NCBI GenBank assembly: GCA_029232285.1
Contig: JAOXFI010000016.1
Span: 1 to 64,000 of the forward strand
Origin: Agmasoma carcini (nom. nud.)
Taxonomy: Eukaryota; Microsporidia; Thelohaniidae
DNA length: 64,000 bases
Direction of reading: 5' to 3'
The position numbers and the translations under genes were made by a program. Within the stretch, counting starts at the first letter, position 1. Every line of letters starts with the position of its first letter. Below the pieces are notes generated by a model. The model had not been told where the DNA came from and did no database searches. It was given only the letters and a program-made list of their open reading frames with translations. Of this stretch, positions 10,087 to 23,050 are shown piece after piece.

Positions 10087-11800
10087 CCACAATACAGTAA
10101 GTGTTTTATAGTATTACTTACCATCTATGAAGGCATGAGAATTAATTTTCGTCTTTTAACAAAGTACGATAAGTATATGAACATTATCCTCATTATATCT
10201 CTTCTACATATAATTTAAATACTGTAATTTGGTTCTGCTTTTCTTAAGATTCTTTGTAGAAAATATTCTTTAATATTCCAATCAATATTATGTTATATTT
10301 TTTTCTTAGCAAGCTTATTGTATAAATAAAATTAATATTCTTAAAAAGGGTGTTAATTATTATTTTCACGTTCAAATATAATATTTTAATTGACGATATA
10401 TAGAAATCCTGGTGAATAATATGCATCAACACCAGTGAATGTGGCTTGTTTCATTTTTGCTTAATCAAAAAATTAAAAAAAAATACCATCATATATCCAC
10501 AAAATATATAATAATATTTTTATCTAAACCTAGTCGTAAAAGTAAAAAATTATTTTAATGATTAATAAAAATATTTTTTTTGATTGTTATAGTGCCTGTT
10601 ATAATTAATATATATTAACAAGATGTCTACCTTCTTTTCATAATAATTTTATAATATTTATAATATAATATTGATATTGATATTGATATTGATATTTAAT
10701 TTATATTTGTAAGTCAATTGAAATCATTGAAAAACGTTTCAAAAGCTACACCTCTCATAAATATTTCAATATTTGTAATATCAAATTTTTCTGTTATATA
10801 ACATAAAATATTATTAAAATCTTTTTAATTATTTTACCTTTTGATATTTATTTTGGGTAAAAAATGCTTTATAAATATTTGTTAAATTTGTTGTTGGAAT
10901 GACTTTTTTCCTTTACGTATATTATTATTGTAAAAGTTAAATAAATCAATCTGTGTGCTTCGGGATTATTTACTTGACCATCGTACATAATACTTGTAGA
11001 TCAATCTTTCTTAAATCTGAAATATCATCATTTTTGTGATTTTTTATTTATAAAAATAACCCGTGTCAATCAGTTATACTTAAAAATAAATCTGAATTGT
11101 ATGAAGGAATAATATATTCATATTGAGAAAATTTCTTAATAATTTTATTTCAAAGCTATACTAATGTATAATTTATTTATCTAATTCGTCTGCTCTTAAT
11201 CTACCTAGCCAGGGTGCTACCCTTTATATATTCAATTGTCATAATAACAAAAACCCAATTCAATCAATCAAAAGCCTTAAATAATCTTAACAAAGTTTAA
11301 CAATCTTCCACTCTTTACATTTCTTCTATTGGCTTCAATATTTTACTGCGCCGTGCATTATTTTAGTGATCATTCAAGCCTACTAAATTAAATCTTCTTC
11401 AAATTTATCAATTTCATTCTTATTGGCACAACTTAAATAATATTTTAATAAAATTGAACTTATTTTTTTCTGATTCAGTTTAATATTTAGCATTATTATC
11501 AGAAAAACATTTTTATCTATTTTTCAGTATATCAACATTCCATACCAGATTTGGGGTGAATCTCGTAGCCCTAGAAACATAATAATTTATAATTATAATT
11601 TTTCATATTAAAGTTTGATTAAATCTCTAAAAATTCTGTTATAATATCATTATATGACCTTGAATGCTTTAATTCTATTATTTTATTACAAAAAACCTGA
11701 ATGACTTCTTTTTTAAATCTTACTTATTATCTTTCCTTAATTTTGAACTAAAAACTATAAATATTTAAAACAATCAATTACATTTAAAATTTTATTATTT
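10087..11800. other. Gene-free AT-rich DNA
   Basis: No gene or confident relic. A (GATATT)n run lies near 10665-10695. The part from about 11.2 kb on may be the 3' end of the minus-strand retroelement that follows. Confidence 0.5.
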
Positions 11801-12900
11801 GTCAATTATAAAGGCTCTATTGTATCAACTTACCACAATTCAGTTATATCATCAACCATTAAGGGCTTTAGATCATAGAATTCTTTATTTTTTGATTCTC
11901 TCCTAAATATATTATAATTATTTATAAATTCATTAATTTTATATTCCCATCATTTATATTTTTGGCTGGTATTCCACCATGATCTATATGTATATGGATT
12001 GCCTATTATTTCAATTACATCATTAAACTAGGGTTTAATTCTAGTAATACCATCTTCAGTCCCTTTAATATTATAAAACCTACAAAGCTTATTTTCCTTT
12101 TCAAGTGTTCAAAATCAAATTTATATTTTTGCAATTCAACTAAACATCTATGAAATTTCACTTAGTAAACATACTTTTACATAAAAAAAACCTAAATAAT
12201 CTGTTTTAATTAAAAAGTTATAAATTGAATATTAATTTTATTATACCGAGAAACTCTTCTTTTTGTATTATAATTTGCCTGACCTCATTAAACAAAAAAA
12301 TAAAAAGAAATTATTGTTCTGCATTTGACACAATGCTGCTCCACATTCATTCTTATTCACACCTGTTGTTTAATCAAATAACCCACTAATAGTAAATATA
12401 TTTAACAATGTTTGCTTTTTTTCAAATCACTTATAACATCCTTAATAATATTTTGCTTTTAAATAATCTTTAACTTTTCTCAAACCGTGTCACCATCAAT
12501 TGTCTTTCTTAATAGTTTAAATAAAGGTGCCAATCTTATATATAAATTATTAATAAATTTATTGCAAATCCCAAGTAATTATTTTCATTATTTGGTATTT
12601 TTATATTATCAATTAATACCATTCTTTAAGGGTTAGGTTTGATTGCTCTGAATGATATTACATGTTATAAAAACTTGATTTACTTCATATAAAAATATCA
12701 CTTCTTATCATTAATTGCACTTTAATTATAATATCAAAAGCAACCTTTAAAAACACTTTATGTAATTCATCATTTTCTGAATATATTATTATATCATCAA
12801 GATATGTGATCACACATTTAAACAATTGTTTTTAAGTAAAATATTCAAGCTCTGTGATATATTGGTGGAACAAAACTATGCCAAATGATGTTTAAATAAA
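11800..12900 (-). mobile_element. Degenerate gypsy-type retroelement B (RT and RNase H)
   Basis: On the minus strand the RT catalytic motif YLDDIIIYSENDELH is readable, with YLDD at 12793-12804. Downstream are an RNase H-like NECGAALCQMQ (about 12320-12370), a tether-like end LVELQKYKFDFEHLKRK (about 12100-12150) and a possible integrase start near 11960. There are many stops. It abuts element C, which points the other way. Confidence 0.7.
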
Positions 12901-12954
12901 CTATATGAACGCTCATAGTTACAAACGTGGTTTTATCTTTGTCTTTTTTTACTA

Positions 12955-15900
12955 GTTGTGATACATGGACCGATAAATCAGAAATGAAAAAGATGTATCA
13001 CCACGAGTATAAAAGTAAGAGTTGTGACACAACGAGACGAGATGACAGAAGAAAAAACATTGGATAAACATATTCTTAAACCTATTTATTTACAATACTT
13101 AAAGCATAGGCATATAAAATGTGGACCTGACATATTAAATTCAACACCAGGAACTATCATTCTTCTAAGAAAAGAAACATGTTTACACCTCAAATCATAA
13201 CTTACGCCTACACTTAAAGGCAAGTGGTTTAAATCTTACAGAGACACCGACAAACTTATAAGAGCCGCTATTCTATGAGAATGGGACCAAGTTGCAAAGC
13301 TAGAAGCCTTGAAAGCTCTGATTAGGTAAACAGTGAATGTCCAAGATCCCAAGACAGAGATTGAAATAATACACTTATTGTATAAAATTAAGTACCCTAG
13401 ATCAAATGAACATAAACTTTATGAAGAATTCAAAAAAACACATCAAAAAAAATTTATATTATTTCACAATTTCTAACCATATCAAAAATTTGGTCACATC
13501 GTTAGGCATATCACTAGAATGATCAAATGAAGAAATATTCTACCAAAATCTCTAACTTGAATATAAAAATAAAATATTCAAGTGAAACTTAATCAAATCT
13601 ACAAAAGCCATTTATAAGATTTCACGCATTGAAGCGTTTTTAATCGTACGACATCATTCAAATCAAAACCATACCAAACTCGAAAGATTTGTCAACAATA
13701 AGAAAAAGACTAAATATTATAGCTTTCACAACAGTTATAACCACAATGACGATTAATGCCACTCACAAAAAGAAGGCACATACAGAACAACTAAATTCTG
13801 CAACATGGAGCACGCCTGGCGTACCAACGAACTTAACGGAGTCATTATAAATATAAAATGCGGACAAATAAAAGATATCAGGAGCGCCTTTTACTACATA
13901 ACTCTTGAGCTTCAAGCTTAAGCAAAAAGCACACCTGTAGAAATTGAACCTATTAAATCATTTAAAATAAATAGTGAAAAAATTACATCAACTAAAATAT
14001 TGCATGAAAATTTTAGTATCGATGGTGCCCCTAACACATTATTTTAAACAATATTACACATTGGAAATTCTAAAATTCTGGAAATAATACTCGGTGTTGA
14101 TTTTTGTACCAATTAAAAACTGATAATCGATTTCGGTACATTATAAATAAATAATTATATTTTGACATGCTCTGAGTTACCCAACACCAAAAGGTACGGA
14201 TTGGATCAAAAATCTTTTTACAAAATAAATTTTTTATGTATATATGACGAACTTTTCGAAACTATCAGTATTATGGTTACGAAATAAACAACAAACTCCT
14301 GAACTAGACATCATCGATATATTTAAACAAAAAATAATATTTACAAATCTTAAGCCTTTTTTATGAAAAAATATATGGTTTGATGGTAATAACAGTGGCA
14401 CAAAGAATTAACAGTGGCAAGGTATATTTTTCAAATTATATTAAAATAATTATCATTATTTAATGGGGTTAATTTTTATGGTATTTACATAATGATATAA
14501 ATTTCAAATTAAACCTATTTTTGAGCAAAAACAGAACCCCATAAATAATGATCATTATTTTTATAAAAATGCAAACTCAAAAAAATATAAATTCAGATAG
14601 ATTTTTTTGTTAGTTCGATAAGAAAATTCACAGTTTTTTAAGGTTTTAAATTTTTAATTTCATGATCATTTTATAATCATTTTAATTATTATAAATTATT
14701 TATAACAGTGAACCATATAAATCAATCATTAACAAACCCCTGTTGTTCCTTCTAAAAACAAATTCGATTAAGTATAGTTTTAACAATTCTTTTCCCTATA
14801 GTTTTTGCTCAAAAATCATTTTATCAAACCTCAGACGCGTTCGATCGTTTGGGTATGCACTTCCCTGTTGGTTGCAGATATAAAATTGGTTGAATTATTT
14901 ACCGCACTATGAACATATGCGTCATCTTCACCAAAGAATAACGTGTAAGCGGGACAAAAATCACTTATAATAGTTGCATTTTAAATAATAAATTTCCTTA
15001 TATATAATTAAACTAAAAGTGTTTTTATCACGATGTTCAACCGTCTTCAACAATAAATTCTACTTCCTCTTTTAACTGCCCCAAAACCCTATTGTTGGTC
15101 GACAATTCTTCCAACATCATTTTTTCGCTTTTTAGCTATAATAGATTCATCAACTTCGTCTATACTTAAATCACCCAAACAACTAAAAAATTATCCTGAT
15201 ATTCCTTAAGTTTTACTCTCGCAATGTTTATTATTTTAGCTGCCGTTTTAACTGAAATATTAATTTCCTCTGATATTCTGGCCACCTGAAGATTATCAAC
15301 AAAGTGTGCTATTATTTTCAATATTTCAGTAACTTTGATCCTTGTCATACTGAAGGCTTTTCCTTTCCTAATTTCACACCTTTTTTACAATTCTTGCAAT
15401 AATAGCGAAACCAAAGGCTTTAGAGGTATTAGAATCAATAGAAAGCATATATTTACAAGTCGTGCATGGTTTGTCAACTTCAAGTTTCCCCGTTTTAATC
15501 AACAGTTCTTTCATAGTGTGTTTATTTAGATATGCACCATAAAATATTGATTTATATGTAAATAAGTCAATCATAAAAATTATGAAATATTATAAATGGT
15601 AATTTAAAATTTAATTTTATTAATTAGAAAAATATACCGTGCCTCTGTTATTACCCTCAAGCCGATTATATTCCGCATAAATTCAAACAGAAAACATTTT
15701 CTTACTTAGATAAATTGTTAAATAACGAGATAATACAGAAAACTTATCAAATTTCGGAACAAACGCCCGTCCCAAAAAAAAACAATAGTAAATTATACTG
15801 CTTGTAGATTTTAAACAGAGTTACGCCACAAAATTTTCAATGAAAATTGTATTCGAATTTATTGGAGAACTAAACGATACAAGATACTTCTATATTATTG

Positions 15901-17100
15901 ACATAAAATCTAGATATTTCCAAATTCAGATGAAACCAGACTTAAAGATGTTATCAGCTTTCACGTTTAATGGAAATATTATGAATTTAACAGAATAGCT
16001 TTCGGTCTGAAAATACACTTTTTTATCTTTTAAGGAGCAATGACTAGGATTATAACAAACTTACCATTTATTGAATATACCTTGATGATCTTTTGATCTT
16101 CTAAAATGAGAATAAACATTAATACTACATAAAAGAAGTTATAAAATTTTGTTTAAAACAATTTAAATATCTTGGCATGATAATCAACGAAGAAAATATT
16201 AAGGCTGATATGAATCTAAAATATAAGAAGCTAAAGTCTGAAATTTTAAAAACCAAAAACAATTCGATTCTTACTTAGGATATGTCGATTGTTTTAGGCC
16301 ATTCATTCAAAATTATCTCTGATGCTAAGCAGATATTACCACAATCTATAAGATAAAATTGGTTTTACTATACTACTTAGATAAATCCACAATCCAAACA
16401 ATTTTTATACGTTGATGCTTGCAAAAATGGAATAGGAAGTATCCTCGAAGAGAAAATAAAATACTGGGGATCCTCAGTTAGAAGTAGAACCATTCCAATA
16501 CAACTACAGTGTCTTCGAACAGTAAGTTTTAGAAATATTGCTATCTCTGGAACATTTTATATCGATAATTTATGGCCAAGAGGTCATAACTTACATTGAC
16601 AATAAGAATAATGTGTTTACAAAAAACAATATATTAACACGAATAAAAAAGGTGAAATCATTGCTAAATGAATATAAAATATCAATTTATTACATTAAAA
16701 GTAAAAAAATGATAAGGACTTAGAAATGTTTCTAGAATACGCTTTAACAAATCTAACAACGCGTTTTATGAAACACTATTTACACTTTAGAAAAATTAAC
16801 TAATCTAACAAAAACGAAAATGACTCTCCAAAACTTATTAACACGGTAGACAATAAATAAACAACAGAAGCAACAAAACTATATATTCCAAAAAGAGTGT
16901 TGCTTAACTTGGTATACTCTCTTCACGTAGAATTTGGCTACTTAAGTTATTCAAAATTTTTGGATTCATCGAACAAACATCTTTATAAAAAATTTTAAAA
17001 AAGCTTAAATATATAACAAAACATGCAAGAATGCCAGATAATTCAACTCATAATTTTTTTACAAACTAAGTTTTAGTAAAGAGGGTTTTTTTCCACAAGA
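12955..17100 (+). mobile_element. Degenerate gypsy-type retroelement C, split by a DNA transposon
   Basis: A Gag-like start (ATG at 13042, about 50 codons open) leads to a protease/linker region (ILGVDFCTN, IIDFGTL near 14090-14150). The element is then interrupted at 14377-15663. Pol resumes with NNEIIQKTYQISEQTPVPKK (about 15720-15780), RT LNDTRYFYIIDIKSRYFQIQ (15870-15930), YEFNRIAFGLK, YLDDLLIF (YLDD at 16078-16089), RNase H VDACKNGIGS (16411-16440) with its second half open at 16538-16723, and an integrase zinc region HVEFGYLSYSKF (near 16925). Several frameshifts make it a pseudo-element. Confidence 0.82.
14377..15663 (-). mobile_element. IS1595/ISXO2-like (Merlin-type) transposon nested in element C
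   Basis: Terminal inverted repeats: GGTTTGATGGTAATAACAGTGGCA on the left (14377-14400) and, reverse-complemented, GGCTTGAGGGTAATAACAGAGGCA on the right (ending 15663), both continuing to GGTATATTTTT. On the minus strand it encodes a broken transposase: N-terminal zinc motif CTTC and YYCKNCKK (15400-15574), a helix-turn-helix-like part (15166-15348), VDESIIAKKRKNDVGRIV, then ISDFCPAYTL and STNFI...VHTQTIERV down to about 14830. All three expected acidic residues (D, D, E) can be read but lie in different frames. No clean target duplication was seen. Confidence 0.85.
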
Positions 17101-17849
17101 CATCATGAAGTATATAAGCTTTGGCATCGTAGGTATATTCATCAACAAAAATACAAAAACTAAAAATAAATCTTTTTCCTAACAATAACGAATATGTTAT
17201 CAAAATACACCGAAATATAAAATAAAAAACATTACATTCGAAAAAGTTGAAAATGTAAAACAACTTAGTGCGGACAATTCAAAGTACCTACTTTGTTATT
17301 TAGTGACTGTGGCACACAATATAATAGTCCATATACAAAAAATCTATAAAAGAAAACAAATTTAAGCATTATCTGACATCTCCATATAACTTTCGGAGTA
17401 ATAATATATCAGAACAACTCGATAAACACTAAACGATGCTTTTAAGATATATAAATATAAAGAAATTTGAAAAATATCTAAATTTGCGGAAAAAAGCTGA
17501 ACTGCTTAAAATATAAAGAACCGGAACATTCCATGAAATCATACACGAAGCAAATATTATTAATTTCATAAAAATAAAACACAAATGAATTTACAGAAAG
17601 TACGTGTCGTGTACATAGGGGTGAATTATGTTTTAGGTGCTAAACATAAATAGAAATAAGTAAGAAAAGTGCTATATTAAATCGTTTTGTTAATTTGTCT
17701 TGTTTATTTGTGTTGCTACTGATTTGATTATACATGTCAAGTAAATTATTTTCTCTACTTATATTCGATTTTGTTTATATTAAAAAATAAAGTTTGATTA
17801 AATATATTACATCTTAGTCTCACCTTCTTTGATTTGATTTGCTTTGTTT
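17100..17849. other. Retroelement tail and unassigned AT-rich DNA
   Basis: Probably the decayed integrase end and 3' part of element C. No motif is clear enough to call. No gene is seen. Confidence 0.4.
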
Positions 17850-18320
17850 TTATTTATCTAAATTAATTTTTTAATGTTACAACATTTTTACTTTTATTTA
17901 TATTAGAGATTTGATAAGGTCCATATCATCTAGGATCAAGTTTTGGGTATGTTAATAAAGAACTATATACTAAATCTCTTGTTTTTTATTTATGGACCTT
18001 TCCCGATTTATTATCCATTTTATTTCCTCTATTTTTGGTTCTTTAAATAATTTCATTTGGTTAATATTTAACGCTATAGTATATGAGTCTAATGTGTTAG
18101 AATTTAAACATATTCCAAATGGATTGTACAATAAACACCCTATTGTAACTGCACCGTGTTACTAAGCTTATCTGTTTTCCAGTTTGTAGACTCTAGTTAT
18201 CACTGATTCACTCGTTCCTAAATGGGTTTTGAGTCGAGTTGTATGTAGAACTATAGTAATGTTTTGGTACTCCTGTAAATTTTATACAATTTTTTCCCAG
18301 AGTTCTATACAAAAAAGAAC
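17850..18320 (-). mobile_element. Gypsy-type integrase C-terminal fragment D
   Basis: The minus strand reads NTLDSYTIALNINQMKLF, then DLVYSSLLTYPKLDPR, a stop, then YGPYQISNI. This is the GPY/F module that ends Ty3/gypsy integrases (R-W-x-GPY-x-I), with the Trp codon turned to TGA. It points towards element C, tail to tail. Confidence 0.7.
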
Positions 18321-18689
18321 ATGTTTTAGCCAATAGAGCTAGAAGATGAAATTTTAACATCGATTAATTAATAAATTGATTGTGAAAAACATTTTTTAAA
18401 AATTACTGGTAAAAGTTTGTATGTCTGTCTAAAAATGTATTGTTTGAGAGAAAATAAGACATTAAAGTAAAAAAACTTTAATGTAATGGTATTAAAATGC
18501 AATATGTGCCTTGAAGAATATAAAATCAATAAATATTTCAACATCAATTTCCAAAAAATAAAAATCTACAAAATTGTATTGTCTAAATATTTATATACAT
18601 ATAAAACGCCAAATTGGTCAGTTGTTGTTCAATTAAACATAAACGATAAATAATATTAAATTAAAAAACATTTTTATTAAAAGAATTTT

Positions 18690-19165
18690 GATTTTTTGGG
18701 AAGAAAAATAAAATTGGAGGGATTGGGGTTAGTGCAAATCAATGAAACAACATGCTCCATAGAAAGTAAATTTTTAACCCCACAACTATGAAGACTGAAA
18801 CACGGGGTACTAAATAAATTATTGGTTCAATTTGTAAAGTCGCAAAAGAAATAAGGCTTTAAGTTTTTACTTGAACTTGTCAATTGAGGCTTTTGAAATA
18901 TTTATAAAAATAACATAATGAATGGCAACTTAATCAAAACGGATAGATTTCCATCTTATCATACAGCTGTTGAGAACTCTGTATGTCGACATGCTATAAT
19001 AAATCACAGTAAAAGGTTTAGAAACGATAGTTAGAATATACGAATACTATAGAAAGTGTATGGCCGAATCTCAAGATTGAAATGAAATCAAGAAGATGTG
19101 CATCATATAAAAACCAAGTATTTTTGGATCATGAACCAAAATTTTTGCTGGGGAAAATTTCGTCC
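18690..19165 (+). mobile_element. IS1595/ISXO2-like transposase relic 1
   Basis: Readable blocks on the + strand: LVQINETT (18735-18760; the usual D of the DET motif is N), TDRFPSYHTAVENS, HAIINHSKRFRN (about 18975-19025), and YTNTIESVWPNLKIEMKSRR (about 19035-19100) as the final acidic block. Frames change between blocks. It is dead. Confidence 0.75.
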
Positions 19166-19309
19166 GGTTTTTAGAATTTTTTAATTAATAATAAAATTTT
19201 GATCAATATAATATTTTGTTTATTTTTGATTCAAAATCTGGTTATAAAAATAAAATACCAACAATTTTAATTAATATAAGTAATTATTTTAACAATAATA
19301 TTGAACCGT

Positions 19310-20080
19310 TATTAGATGATATAGATCATCTACTATACGTATTACGTGAGTTTGGTGTTTTAAAAACATAACAGATGTTCTGAGTGTTTTCAGAGTGTTC
19401 AATCGTTAAATACACAAGATGCATCGACAAAATGGCATTTAGATGCATGAATAGTACATACCCTTCTCACAAAAATGTTTTTAGTTCAATAAGGTGGTTT
19501 CTTCTGTGGTATCAACCACACTTTGAGTAAAGCTATGAAAATCATGAATTTATGGCTAAATGATAATACAATATCTAAAACCGTAAAAAACATGAATTCT
19601 TCAAAAGATACAATTTCAAAAATATATTTGAATTAAATAATTTCGTTTTTTATTTTTTTGATTTTAACCATTTAGAATTAGGTGGTCAAAATATTATATG
19701 TCAGGTTGATGAAACAAAATTCAACCACAAACGGAAGGCGAATAAAGAAAGATACCAAAATACCGATATTTGGGTTTTTAGTATTGCTGATATTTCATCA
19801 AGACCTTCAAAGGTATATATGGAGTATGTGCATGACAGAAGCGCTTTTACCAATTATATACAGAGTATGTCGCCGAGGCTCAATAATTCATTCATCAGAA
19901 TAGAAATATTATTCAAGGATTTATCCTAAAACTTGGATTAGTTCACGGAACAGTCAATCATAGTTTAAATTTTGTTAATCCTGAGACTTTAATTCATAGT
20001 CAAAATATTGAGTCTTATTGGGCCTAAGTCAAGGCACGAATAAAAGAGAGAAAAATATCACAATCTACTAAAATAGTTGT
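19310..20080 (+). mobile_element. IS1595/ISXO2-like transposase relic 2 (near full length)
   Basis: The N-terminal part reads LREFGVLKT...FRCMNSTYPSHKN (a zinc-type region). The catalytic part reads QVDETKFNHKRKANKE (D at 19708-19710), DIWVFSIADISSRPSKVYMEYV, SIIHSSE, then LVHGTVNHSLNFVNPETLIH and QNIESYWA, a stop, VKARIKER. The second acidic position (HSDE in relatives) is Ser. It is one of the better preserved copies but is broken by stops and frameshifts. Confidence 0.85.
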
Positions 20081-20182
20081 TTTTTTGTTAGAAATTAATA
20101 TAAAATTGTTTTTTTTCTCTGGGAAAATTTTGGTCTTGATCCGTGCGTCTTAATTTAATGCCAATATTTTTTGATTGGTTTC

Positions 20183-20314
20183 TTAAACTTCTCTCAAAAC
20201 ACAACCACAGTGCTGACAACTCTTTGCAACTTTAGTTTCATCAAATAAATTGTATTTTAAAAATAATATTTTAACCTCATTATTTATTATACTACAAAAT
20301 TCTTTAACTAACAT
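20183..20314 (-). pseudogene. N-terminal fragment of an ISXO2-like transposase
   Basis: A 43-codon open frame starting ATG (20312-20314): MLVKEFCSIINNEVKILFLK then ...AKSCQHCGCVL. It lines up with the start of the copy at 38982 (MLGEEFYTIISSEEKTIDF ... CNRC), so it marks the native start of this subfamily. It stops at TAA directly after the first zinc pair. Confidence 0.7.
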
Positions 20315-20955
20315 TTAAGTAGATGATATAAAATTTTATTTTGTATATAATACTTACATTTGAACACATAAACAAATTATTTATAATTAAAATATGATTA
20401 AAACTTTAATTAAAAATGATATAACTAAAACACGTTTATTTAAGATTTATCACTTAGTATGTATATATTCTCTTGATTGCAAACAATTAATAAGATATGT
20501 TCCAAATGTCTTTATTTAATGCTGAGGATCGCAAAATATAACAGTACTAAATAAAATAATAGAAAATAAAAATAATAAAAATTTATTCACTAAAAATTGA
20601 AATGTTTCACATCTTGACTTATTCTTCATTACATTTCTATATAAATATTTATACTTGTAAGAATATTTTTTGGTGTTTGTATACGACATTTACATTTAAA
20701 ATATTTTGATTAAACTCCATTGAACTCAGTGTTCTGTGTATGAATTAGTGGATTTTTTGTATTGATTAAATTTATTTTATGATTAACATGTCTAACAAAG
20801 AAATATACTTCGAAAAATATCAGAAATTATGTTAAGAGTGTCTTAAATTTTAATTATTTTTCAAACGCATTTTAAATGCAATTTTGTTCTTTTTAACTTT
20901 TTAAAAATTTAAAACTTTTATTCATTCAACATACACCGCTAAATATAAGATATGG
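20315..20955. other. Gene-free AT-rich DNA
   Basis: No gene, RNA gene or element motif was seen in this stretch. Confidence 0.5.
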
Positions 20956-20959
20956 TTTT

Positions 20960-21090
20960 AATTAACGGCCTTGTTTGTTTTCGCGTTTTAATGGTATAGA
21001 TTCATCCATTTCAATTAGATAATCTTTTTTGCCACCAATTTTATCCAGTTTTATTTCTTCTTTAATTTTAAAATAAGATTTTCATATTCT
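20960..21090 (-). mobile_element. ISXO2-like transposase fragment 3
   Basis: The minus strand reads IKLDKIGGKKDYLIEMDES then IPLKRENKQGR. This is the first catalytic block (normally GG-x-x-x-x-VEIDES-x-x-x-KRK-x-x-x-GR). No downstream blocks were found, so it is a fragment. Confidence 0.65.
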
Positions 21091-22269
21091 AAATAATATT
21101 CATAAATAAAAATCTACTGTTTTATTTAATTGAATATTTTTTTCACAGTTTGTTTTCCAGCCGGAAAATCTCGCAACAACAACTTTTTTTCATTAGTGTT
21201 AGTTTATTATTTATATAATGACAAGAAAAAACGGAAGATAGAAAAATAACTCGAATTATCATCATTTAACATATTTGCAATTAAAATTGAAAACATTATA
21301 CAAATAAACTTATAAAAATACAAATATTAAAAATTCTTTTTATTATATAAATGATGTTTTGAACTTGATTTTTTCGTGAAATCATTTTGATATCTCGTTT
21401 TATAAGCATTAATTGGTCTTCTGAATGTGTATTTGTTACTTGGGTTCTTGTGGAATTCTTGATATGAGTCAAGTACGAAAAGGAGAATTTGCAGAAATAC
21501 TTTGTGGAAAACATAGAGCAATTGTATTATATGTTTACGATGTCGCAGATATTCTATAGCCAATTCCAAATCTCAATTAGGCTTTTCTCTTGTCAAACCT
21601 ATTCTTAAGAATATTATCTTCAAAAATATTAAACAATACCATTTGGGATTCTTCAAGAACATTTGATATAAAATAAATGTGGTTAAAATGTGAGTTTTAA
21701 AATAGTATCTTGCCTTTCAAAATTACTAGATCTATTGGTGTATAAGGCTATTAACGAGTTCGTAACTGACTCAAATTTCTTAAAAGATTGATTATTTTGT
21801 ATAAAAGTCTTCATTGCCATCGTAAATTGTAAAGGTTCTTTTCTGAAAGTTTTGATCTTTATAGAAGTAAATGTTCTTATAATTTTTTCTAAATGCCCGA
21901 TTTTTTACTACATATTATATATTATTTTCTTTATTCTTTGTAATGATACAATAAATTCTTTTGTTTTGGAATTATGTTGCATTATAAAACCATATCTCCA
22001 TAAAATTTAATGTAATATAATTATGTTTTATATTTTACCTGTTACAACCAACGTGTTTTGTGTGATAAGGCAAATATATGCTAACAAAACTGTTTCCAAA
22101 TCAGAAATGTATTAATTTGTTGATGTTTAATTGCATTTACTCTTACATAATTAGCAATATTAATAACTTTTTTTAATTTTATTCATAACTGTTAATTTAG
22201 CGCACAGATTTTGACTGATTCAAAATAAAATAAAAAAATTACAAATAAGGTTCTATTAATTTATTCTAA
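21091..22269. other. Unassigned AT-rich DNA, possibly the 3' part of the hAT-like relic
   Basis: Two short overlapping minus-strand frames (21296-21569) show no recognisable family. By position they could be the decayed end of the hAT-like transposase upstream. Confidence 0.35.
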
Positions 22270-23050
22270 GATGTAAATAAAACCTTTATTCTTAGCCATC
22301 ATGGCCGATGCTCTATCTATGTAAACACTTACTAAATTATTTATATTTGAATCTGTTTTGTGAGGAAGCTTTTCAAAGTTATTAATAATATCTATCCTTC
22401 GCATTTGTTCTTTACGTTAACCCAATGCAATGAATTAGTCGTATGGTTCAAAATCATCTGTTACTGTACGGATAAAATACAATATCTGTAGATTATTAAT
22501 AAAGCTTGCTGATTCATCCAAAGCTAAAGAATTACACAAAATTATTTTTTTTACATTAAAAGTCAATTTATATTGTTGGTATGTATTTGTTTTTTGTGAA
22601 AGCAGTTCCTCTTTATATTTGACAATTTTATCTAGGCCAATACACAATCCCATTTTTAAAATACATTCCTTTACAAATTGGGCATCTGCAAAAAATTACT
22701 TAATTTATAAGCAGATATACGACTTTATAACTGTTTCTGTTGTTTAGTGTAACATTGATTAAAGAATCAACATTTACTTCATTTTAGCTTCTTTGAGATG
22801 TCGAAATGCTTTAAACGCGGCATACGTTCTAATTAAAATTAAGCATATTTAACATCATTGTAACGAGAATAATGTTGTTGAATATTATATTTGTTAAATG
22901 TTACAGTAATTGTTTGACACAACAAACAAGATATTTTACCTTCATTATTAAAAAATTTTGCAATTATCATATTTTTATATTTCCATTTTCGTCCTTTTAA
23001 AATTTTTTCAATTTTTTTGAATATTATGGGTTTAGAAAAGGCGATGAAAT
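22270..23050 (-). mobile_element. hAT-like transposase relic with GTF2IRD2/ZBED5-type zinc finger
   Basis: On the minus strand, from 23050 down: GKISCLLCQTITVTFNKYNI then QQHYSRYND, a C-x2-C...H finger like that of GTF2IRD2/ZBED-type hAT proteins (last His looks replaced). Next an open stretch 22653-22435 with CNSLALDESASFINNLQILY then FIRTVTDDFEPYD. Then FEKLPHKTDSNINNLVSVYI and DRASAMMAKNKGF. These match the LALDES-x-D...Q-x-x-IFIR and V-x-TDGAPAM-x-GK-x-GF blocks of that family. The D of TDGA is retained as IDRA. It is broken by stops. Confidence 0.75.

Noticed and set aside
15335..15529. + strand frame as a gene.
   Set aside because: Antisense shadow of the minus-strand transposase N-terminus.
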